Shown here: positions 57,290-64,000 of the stretch, one piece after another
Layout of the letters: the number at the start of each line of letters is the position of its first letter
How positions within the stretch are numbered: position 1 is the first letter of the stretch
NCBI GenBank assembly: GCA_030144725.1
Contig: JASKMD010000012.1
Coordinates: forward strand, 12,206,621-12,270,620
Length of the DNA stretch: 64,000 nt
Source: Haematococcus lacustris
Taxonomy: Eukaryota > Chlorophyta > Chlorophyceae > Chlamydomonadales > Haematococcaceae
Reading direction: 5' to 3'
Made by a program: the position numbers and the translations under genes
Notes under the pieces: model-generated
Seen by the model: the letters and a program-made list of their open reading frames with translations, nothing else
What the model was told of the DNA's origin: nothing
Databases searched by the model: none

Positions 57290-57545
57290 GCTACACACAT
57301 CCCACAGCAATCCCACTCATCAGCATGCGCCTGGCCTAGCCTTGCAGCCTGCAGACCTGGGCAATCAAGGCAGTCCAGCTGCAACCCTACACCAGCCCAT
57401 CCTGCTGCAACCACACACCAACTGCGACAGCTCCAGCTCCAGCTTACAGCTCCAGGATCCGGTGGCAGGAGGGAACCAACACTCCTCCTCTCGACCCATC
57501 TCTCCTGCAGGGTGCTGGATGGTGGGTGGGTTTCCCTCACCACAT
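57290..57545 (+). repeat. Dispersed repeat, copy 2 (see 50818-51160)
   Basis: Shorter version of the repeat that precedes the subfamily A gene. Here no Fanzor-type ORF follows. Confidence 0.8.
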
Positions 57546-57582
57546 CCCCTTCAACCACAATCACCCTGGCTCAAAGCTAGAC

Positions 57583-58566
57583 TCAGTGATCTAGATGATT
57601 CGGAGTCTGCATGAAACTGCGATCTAGATTTGGCAGCCAATCCTCACTATGGCTGCCCAACACATGATGATGCAAGCTGGTGTGAGGAGGGGCAGACTGC
57701 CAGGCTGGGGAGCTGCTGGCTGAGGCTTGCAGAGCTGGTCCTGGTCTAGCATGCTCAGCATGGCTGTTACCATCCATTGCTTCTGTCTGGTTACTGCTCT
57801 GCGCCTGATGTGGCCAGGAAGAATAGTGGATGACAGGCTCAGGGGCCTGGCTGCTGACTGATGGCTGAAAGGCACTGTGTACATGCTGCATGTCTTGTCT
57901 GGGCCAAGGTGAGCAAGGTGCCTGGGTCTGGTGGGACCAGTCCTGATGGCTGTGTCCTTGGCTGTTCAGTCGACTTGAGTCATACGCTGCTGTTGAGAAG
58001 CTCTGCTGGACTGGTAGCTGGGGCTGGGCTGCGGCTGGGGAGCGCTGGTGGGTGCGCATCCACTCGCTGCCCTGCCGAGCCATGTCAAACCCTTCGCAAA
58101 GCAACCGCCTGAGGGCGCTCCCAGGCAAGCCAGGCACAGATAGCAATGCCACTGGGAGGAGCAGTGCTGCTGGCCCAGCGGTAACAAACCAGCGGAGGCT
58201 GAGCAAGCAGACTGATCCAAGCACTAACACGGCCACCTGAGTGAGAGCACAGTAGCACCAGTATACACGAATGCACACAGGACAAACATGTGCAGTGCAC
58301 ATCTCATGTCGTGCAACACACAAACACATGGTCGTCACAACTTCGACGGTCGCTAGATATTCAGCTTGGGTGCACCCAAGTGCTTCGCGGACCTGAGAGC
58401 TGCGGTGTTCCTCCGTGTCATCGTCGCCGTCACGCGACCTCTGGGATGCTGGCTGCTGGTGGCCACTACCTAGAGGCCGGAGTGTAGTGCGAAGCCCGTG
58501 TCTGGCTGGCAGTGCGCGGCTTGAACTGCGTGCGGGACTCGCAATAGAAGAGGACTGAAACAGCAT
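57583..58566 (-). CDS. Hypothetical membrane protein, two exons
   Basis: Exon 58566-58393 (58 codons, starting MLFQSSSIASPARSSSRALP, basic and Ser-rich, possibly a targeting peptide) is spliced to 58236-57583 (218 codons including stop). Both joins are phase 0 at GTCCGC and CTCAG sites, giving 275 aa. The unspliced frame is also open, so retention cannot be excluded. The second exon opens with two hydrophobic segments (VAVLVLGSVCLLSLRWFV, PAALLLPVALLSVPGLPG) and continues as a Gln/Ser/His-rich, low-complexity tail. No known domain. It sits between repeat copies, and its stop is close to the repeat at 57290-57545. Confidence 0.5.
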   Translation of the reverse strand: MLFQSSSIASPARSSSRALPARHGLRTTLRPLGSGHQQPASQRSRDGDDDTEEHRSSQVREALGCTQAEYLATVEVVTTMCLCVARHEMCTAHVCPVCIRVYWCYCALTQVAVLVLGSVCLLSLRWFVTAGPAALLLPVALLSVPGLPGSALRRLLCEGFDMARQGSEWMRTHQRSPAAAQPQLPVQQSFSTAAYDSSRLNSQGHSHQDWSHQTQAPCSPWPRQDMQHVHSAFQPSVSSQAPEPVIHYSSWPHQAQSSNQTEAMDGNSHAEHARPGPALQASASSSPAWQSAPPHTSLHHHVLGSHSEDWLPNLDRSFMQTPNHLDH

Positions 58567-58916
58567 AGTGAATGCTTGCTGCGGCGTGTTAAGGGAACTA
58601 TCGCCAGCGTCGTTTCCTATAATTCACTCGTGTTTTTCACAGAGAACTGCGGTGGCGCCTTTACTCGGTTGTCAGTAGCAGCAATATGCACGGTGTGGTC
58701 CACATGCTCCGCCGGAGAGTTTCAGCGCCAGGGTCTGCAGTACATGGCCACTGGGACAACTGGCTGCCTGGCTGCTGCAGAGGATGCTTTTACTCCCACG
58801 CAATGGTCTTTGAGTGTAGCTAGCGACTGTTGCTAGCGCACAGGGCTGGACTGAATGCACCCTGACCAGAGGCTGGGCCTTCCCAATGCCAAGCAGCCCA
58901 TGCTATAGCCCTGCGC

Positions 58917-59300
58917 AGCCCCCTTGTCCCTCACTAGGGCATCCTTTCGAGCCGGACCACCAGGGACCACTAGTGGCCACTAGTGGGAATACTAGGGACC
59001 ACTAGTGGGCAATAGTCACCCGACCCAAGTGGTGTCAATGGGCTGTGTGGAGTATACCCAATGCGCACGGACATGGTGCATGAGTGCCTACCACCTACAC
59101 TATTGCCTGACCATGAGGGCTATTGAGTAGAGTTGGCATGACCTGTGTGCACTTAGTATAAGCTGATAACAGCTCAAGTGTGGGGGGCACATACTACTGT
59201 GCCACAGCAGGCTGCTGCTGCTCCTGAGCCTTGGGGCTGGGTGTGTCTCGCAGCCGCTTGTACCCCAGGAAGTACCCCAAGCCATCACGCGACGTGAGCT
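58917..59300 (-). pseudogene. Fanzor subfamily A, extreme C-terminus and 3' module (inverted)
   Basis: On the minus strand: YFLGYKRLRDTPSPKAQEQQ, stop at 59196-59194, then the conserved 3' module to 58917. It corresponds to 55086-55434. Nothing of the upstream nuclease is attached. Confidence 0.75.
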
Positions 59301-59559
59301 GTCGCTTGATTGTCGCATTATTGATCGACTTTGAATCTCACTTTGTTGTGATTGGCAGCCACGCTTTCACAGCCATCCGCACTTGACGCTTTCCCAATGT
59401 GCCCTGTTGACTGTGGGTGCAGCAATAAGTGCGATCCATAGCCCTGCGCAGCCACAGCCACAAGCTCTTCTTTTACAACCCCCCATTGAGTGCATTGTTG
59501 CAGCACTGGTCCACCCCCCGCACTTGGCCTCGGTGCGAAGTTTGGGCGGCTAGGCTGCT

Positions 59560-60055
59560 GGCTGGGTCCTGTGCAACCTCTACCCGACCTTCATTGACCA
59601 GTTTGTATCCCTGCTGGTATTCCTTGCCAGGGGCAGGCGGAGCTTCTAGGCCCTTCCAGCTGCATAGCTCTGGGGGGCGCTGCACACTTCCCAGTCTGCT
59701 GGGATTTGAGGCACGGATTGGTGTCCCGGTCCGGCCGCCTGCCCTATGGGGGGCCCTGGGGTCGTGGCATTGGGCCAATTGCAGCAGGGGGCTGGGCCTG
59801 GGCTGGGGAAGTTGGGGTGTGGCAGGGGGAGGGGGCTCCTGGGCAGACCATGGCACTATGTCAGGCCCCGCATGGGATTGCCATGCCGCTGGCTTTAGGC
59901 TAGGCGCAGCAGCCGCTGGTTGACCTGACCTGTTGGGGGTACCCAGTTTGCGGGCCTAGGGTGGTCCGTGGCAGGTGCACCTCTCAAGGTTTGGGGCATG
60001 CACAGTCGAGTTGACACGGTTGGTGTGGAACTCATCCACGATCGTCAGCCTATCA
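59560..60055 (-). pseudogene. Fanzor subfamily B, RuvC-II to C-terminus fragment (inverted)
   Basis: Minus strand reads LTIVDEFHTNRVNSTVHAP (60050-60000), the RuvC-II motif VDEF-x-T. After a stop and a Pro-rich linker comes GRRPDRDTNPCL (DRDTN at 59731-59717), the RuvC-III motif. After a frame change come CSWKGLEAPPAPGKEYQQGY and KLVNEGR. RuvC-I and the N-terminus are missing. The layout matches the 43.9-kb copy. Confidence 0.7.
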
Positions 60056-60320
60056 GGTCTAACACAACGTGATGGGCCTGCCAGGTGTGTTGCTGTACAT
60101 GAGCAGCAGCAGCGGGCTGCATGTGTGCTGCAGTGAATGAGCAGCAACAACAGAAGCAGCAGCAGCAACAGCAGGCTGTAGGTGTGCTGCAGTGCATGAG
60201 CTATGGCACGTCAGTGCTTCTGCTCGCCGTGCTCCTACTGCTACAGTAGTGCAGCAGTGCCTAGGAGCCGTGCTTGTTAAACTGCTACCCTGATACCCTC
60301 TGTGCAGGCCAACAAAACAA

Positions 60321-60454
60321 TCGAAGCAGCTACTGGTTGCTGCCGTAACTAGAGTCCGCGTTTAAGCCATGCCGCGCGGGGCTAAAGACATCGGCCTGCT
60401 CCCGGAGCAATCGGTCGCATGTGACGGTCTTACATGCCAAAACATCAGAGTTGC
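60321..60454 (+). repeat. Dispersed repeat module with a conserved short ORF (copy 2)
   Basis: See 6660-6797. ATG at 60368; the frame MPRGAKDIG...TCQNIRV is preserved with a few amino-acid changes relative to copy 1. Confidence 0.7.
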
Positions 60455-60770
60455 AAGCTTTGCAACAAGGGGTTTCAGTTTGAGAGGACTGTGGAGACAG
60501 ACGGCGTCAGCGTGTGTGTGCACTACACACGCCCCCTCCCCCTCCTCCTGCCCCAACCCATGCGGCCGGCAGCAACAGCCGCCCTAGTGCAGCAGCTGTA
60601 GCGGCCCATGCAGTGGGAATCATCCATATAGGCATATAGGGGCATATCTGAGACGCGTGAGTTTGTGTTTGACCCAGCCACACAGATTGGGGTGGGCATC
60701 GACCCCGGCGTCCCCCAGGCAGTCAGCGCAGCCTCTTTCAGGGGTGTGGGACGAGAGTTCAGGCCAACAA
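60455..60770 (+). pseudogene. Fanzor-type fragment with RuvC-I
   Basis: Starts FATRGF/CNKGFQFERTVETDG, then VSVCVHYT (compare LVDTDGASVCVHY in subfamily A), then a broken Ala/Pro stretch with stops, ETREFVFDPATQIGVG and GIDPG (60695-60709), VPQAVSAAS. It ends abruptly after the motif (about 60760). It follows the MPR module without a gap, which could be chance or a chimeric exon. Confidence 0.65.
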
Positions 60771-61216
60771 AACTCAGGAACAACATGTCAGCCTGTGGGT
60801 AATCTCACTCCGCTACAATCATATTGAAGCATCCTCGGTCGCACCCTTGATGACTGCCAACCCCACGAAGATGGCACTTTCCCGGGACAGACCACTGGGC
60901 TCCCCACCAAAACTAACAGCTTAATTGCTTACAGGCTAACACCCTCTGTGCAGGCCAGGCCTGATGCTGGTTGTTCATCTCTCACCATGATCCAACACTA
61001 TGCACCGCCGCTCAATCACATGCCGGGCTGCATGCCGGGGGAACTGAGCCACAGTCAAAACGATTCACATGGCATGCCAAACCGATGTAACGACGCCCAC
61101 CACCCATGCTCGGAAACATACAAGGCTGCTGCATTGCTTGACCGCTTCGTGAGTAGTACCTACTACCTGGCCACTCCGTAAGGCCACACAAGGTGTGTAG
61201 GGCATGGCTACGTTAC

Positions 61217-62175
61217 CTTGCTCGACATGTTGGGTCCGATCCCTCCCGCCCGCCCTCCGCTTGCGTGTCGAGCTTGTGTCCAGCTCCGCCCTGACCCCCT
61301 GCTGCGCAGCTGCAGGGGTGAGCAGGTCAGGGGATGCACCAATAGCCGCTGCCAGCCACTGCCAGGGGGGGGGAGCAGGAGGGGTGGGCAGCCCAGGAGC
61401 AGCACTAGCACCAGCACCAGCTGCCAGCTGCTGCCAAGGGGGTGCAGCAGGAGGGGTGGGCAGCCCAGGAGCAGCACCAGCACCAACACCTGCACTTGCC
61501 TCCTGCTCATCCCCATGCAGGCCGGCCAATGTGTTGAAAATGTGAGCCATGACAAGACCCTTCAGCTTGGGCTTCAGCCACCCCTTCATAACCTCCTGCT
61601 GGTGGAAGCGAAGGTAGGCTTGCAGCTCCCTAACAGATAGCCTCTGAGCCTCCTCGACAGTGGTGTGGCTGTAATCGCGCCCATCATAGGTCTCTCCCAC
61701 ATCAACCACCACCTGTCCCACCCTATGAGTTGCTGCTGCTGCTTTCATCTCCGCCTTTGCTATCCGTTGGGCCATAGCTGCTGCTGCCTCCTCACGCCGC
61801 ATTTCCTTGCGTAGCTCTGGCAGCCGCTGTGCAAAGTCAAGCACGTCCACGCCGTCAATGGCATCGATGTGGGTACGCATGGACATGAGCTCAAGCAGAG
61901 CTGGTAGCTCCATGAACATGCCCGTCCCATGCTTGAATAGCTGCAGCAGGGACTCCGCAGGGGCATTGGATATTAAGCAGGCAAGGTAATACACCTCCAG
62001 ATGCGCTTGCAGTTGTTGCTGGATGCAGATGCAGATGCTGGATGCAGATGGGGCTTGCAACCTTGGGCACAGCAGCGGTCACTCTGGTGATGAGCACCTT
62101 GCCGTGCTTCTTGCATGTGCAGCCATCAAACTGCACGTGGATCACTTCGGCTTGTCGTAGCTTAACTGCATGCAC
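61217..62175 (-). CDS. Hypothetical protein with a SAP-like motif (possibly mobile-element derived)
   Basis: The minus strand opens with AEVIHVQFDGCTCKKHGKVL (from 62175). It shifts frame by one base at about 62060 and continues for roughly 280 codons: HLEVYYLACLISNAPAESLL, ELPALLELMSMRTHIDAIDG, an Ala/Glu-rich coil (RREEAAAAMAQRIAKAEMKA) and EEAQRLSVRELQAYLRFHQQ-x-x-x-KGWLKPKLKGLV. The last resembles a SAP DNA-binding helix pair, by eye only. Two near-identical GLPTPPA-x-PPWQ repeats follow, then a basic SSTRKRRAGGRDRTQ end at a GTAACG donor (61216). The tail is shared with 16247-16345. The family is not recognised. The frame break suggests decay or an unseen intron. Confidence 0.4.
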
Positions 62176-62233
62176 AATGCATGATCAACATTGCTTGGCC
62201 TTGCTGAACCCTGGCCCGCACCATGTGCCTACT

Positions 62234-64000
62234 CCGCCCCGCCCCGCCCCGCCCCGCCCCGCCCCGCCCCGCCCCGCCCCGCCCCGCCCCGCCCCGCCCC
62301 GCCCCGCCCCGCCCCGCCCCGCCCCGCCCCGCCCCGCCCCGCCCCGCCCCGCCCCGCCCCGCCCCGCCCCGCCCCGCCCCGCCCCGCCCCGCCCCGCCCC
62401 GCCCCGCCCCGCCCCGCCCCGCCCCGCCCCGCCCCGCCCCGCCCCGCCCCGCCCCGCCCCGCCCCGCCCCGCCCCGCCCCGCCCCGCCCCGCCCCGCCCC
62501 GCCCCGCCCCGCCCCGCCCCGCCCCGCCCCGCCCCGCCCCGCCCCGCCCCGCCCCGCCCCGCCCCGCCCCGCCCCGCCCCGCCCCGCCCCGCCCCGCCCC
62601 GCCCCGCCCCGCCCCGCCCCGCCCCGCCCCGCCCCGCCCCGCCCCGCCCCGCCCCGCCCCGCCCCGCCCCGCCCCGCCCCGCCCCGCCCCGCCCCGCCCC
62701 GCCCCGCCCCGCCCCGCCCCGCCCCGCCCCGCCCCGCCCCGCCCCGCCCCGCCCCGCCCCGCCCCGCCCCGCCCCGCCCCGCCCCGCCCCGCCCCGCCCC
62801 GCCCCGCCCCGCCCCGCCCCGCCCCGCCCCGCCCCGCCCCGCCCCGCCCCGCCCCGCCCCGCCCCGCCCCGCCCCGCCCCGCCCCGCCCCGCCCCGCCCC
62901 GCCCCGCCCCGCCCCGCCCCGCCCCGCCCCGCCCCGCCCCGCCCCGCCCCGCCCCGCCCCGCCCCGCCCCGCCCCGCCCCGCCCCGCCCCGCCCCGCCCC
63001 GCCCCGCCCCGCCCCGCCCCGCCCCGCCCCGCCCCGCCCCGCCCCGCCCCGCCCCGCCCCGCCCCGCCCCGCCCCGCCCCGCCCCGCCCCGCCCCGCCCC
63101 GCCCCGCCCCGCCCCGCCCCGCCCCGCCCCGCCCCGCCCCGCCCCGCCCCGCCCCGCCCCGCCCCGCCCCGCCCCGCCCCGCCCCGCCCCGCCCCGCCCC
63201 GCCCCGCCCCGCCCCGCCCCGCCCCGCCCCGCCCCGCCCCGCCCCGCCCCGCCCCGCCCCGCCCCGCCCCGCCCCGCCCCGCCCCGCCCCGCCCCGCCCC
63301 GCCCCGCCCCGCCCCCGCCCCGCCCCGCCCCGCCCCGCCCCGCCCCGCCCCGCCCCGCCCCGCCCCGCCCCGCCCCGCCCCGCCCCGCCCCGCCCCGCCC
63401 CGCCCCGCCCCGCCCCGCCCCGCCCCGCCCCGCCCCGCCCCGCCCCGCCCCGCCCCGCCCCGCCCCGCCCCGCCCCGCCCCGCCCCGCCCCGCCCCGCCC
63501 CGCCCCGCCCCGCCCCGCCCCGCCCCGCCCCGCCCCGCCCCGCCCCGCCCCGCCCCGCCCCGCCCCGCCCCGCCCCGCCCCGCCCCGCCCCGCCCCGCCC
63601 CGCCCCGCCCCGCCCCGCCCCGCCCCGCCCCGCCCCGCCCCGCCCCGCCCCGCCCCGCCCCGCCCCGCCCCGCCCCGCCCCGCCCCGCCCCGCCCCGCCC
63701 CGCCCCGCCCCGCCCCGCCCCGCCCCGCCCCGCCCCGCCCCGCCCCGCCCCGCCCCGCCCCGCCCCGCCCCGCCCCGCCCCGCCCCGCCCCGCCCCGCCC
63801 CGCCCCGCCCCGCCCCGCCCCGCCCCGCCCCGCCCCGCCCCGCCCCGCCCCGCCCCGCCCCGCCCCGCCCCGCCCCGCCCCGCCCCGCCCCGCCCCGCCC
63901 CGCCCCGCCCCGCCCCGCCCCGCCCCGCCCCGCCCCGCCCCGCCCCGCCCCGCCCCGCCCCGCCCCGCCCCGCCCCGCCCCGCCCCGCCCCGCCCCGCCC
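62234..64000. repeat. (CCCCG)n array, at least 1.77 kb, running off the window
   Basis: About 353 pentamers of complete purity except one extra C near 63311. It starts directly after CCTACTC at 62233. 100% G+C with alternating C and G runs. Confidence 0.98.

Overview
The window looks like nuclear DNA of a chlamydomonadalean green alga. The grounds are intron-dense, GC-rich genes with short GT-AG exons, plant/algal proteins (a zinc-knuckle DDB2, a plastid ABC1K kinase, a ferredoxin-dependent bilin reductase) and very many long microsatellites. The repeat style and the Fanzor-like repeat proteins recall Haematococcus lacustris; that assignment is inference. There is one 500-N assembly gap (14500-14999).

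Layout. 1-6650 is repeat-dominated: an inverted, internally deleted Fanzor-type fragment, palindromic CTACAGTACTGTAG arrays, a 1.7 kb CAG/G-run array and several microsatellites. 6660-8891 holds a short repeated module and a broken Fanzor-like gene on the minus strand. 11.3-13.7 kb holds a hypothetical ORF and most of a bilin reductase gene (PCYA), which fades out towards the gap. 16672-23405 (-) is DDB2 (13 exons, 664 aa). It is divergent from VTI1 at 23674-24827 (+; 5 exons, 222 aa). 25178-35450 (+) is a 16-exon plastid ABC1K3-like kinase (816 aa). It converges on a 10-exon GT61 glycosyltransferase, 37276-43091 (-; 554 aa). 45715-50518 (+) is a 13-exon CobW/COG0523 GTPase with His-rich tracts (558 aa). 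I assembled these spliced models by joining exons at splice sites that keep the frame and restore family motifs; DDB2, VTI1, ABC1K3, GT61 and CobW all close in frame.

43.8-45.2 kb and 51.2-61.0 kb form a transposon graveyard. It contains fragments of at least two Fanzor (eukaryotic TnpB-like) subfamilies with RuvC motifs (GIDPG, VDE-x-x-T, DRD-x-N). One has a hAT relic inserted with a perfect 8-bp target duplication; another has a 705-bp terminal-inverted-repeat element with GTAC duplications. A sequence just after the subfamily-A stop codon is conserved three times and may be the element right end or a guide-RNA (omega-RNA-like) region. A hypothetical two-exon membrane protein and a SAP-like hypothetical ORF lie among them. 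The last 1.77 kb is one (CCCCG)n array running off the window.

The host genes are unrelated housekeeping functions: bilin synthesis, UV-damage recognition, vesicle fusion, plastoglobule/prenylquinone control, protein or wall glycosylation, and metal homeostasis. The most unusual content is the multi-copy Fanzor-type family with its conserved 3' module, followed by the palindromic higher-order array at 5.3-6.2 kb.
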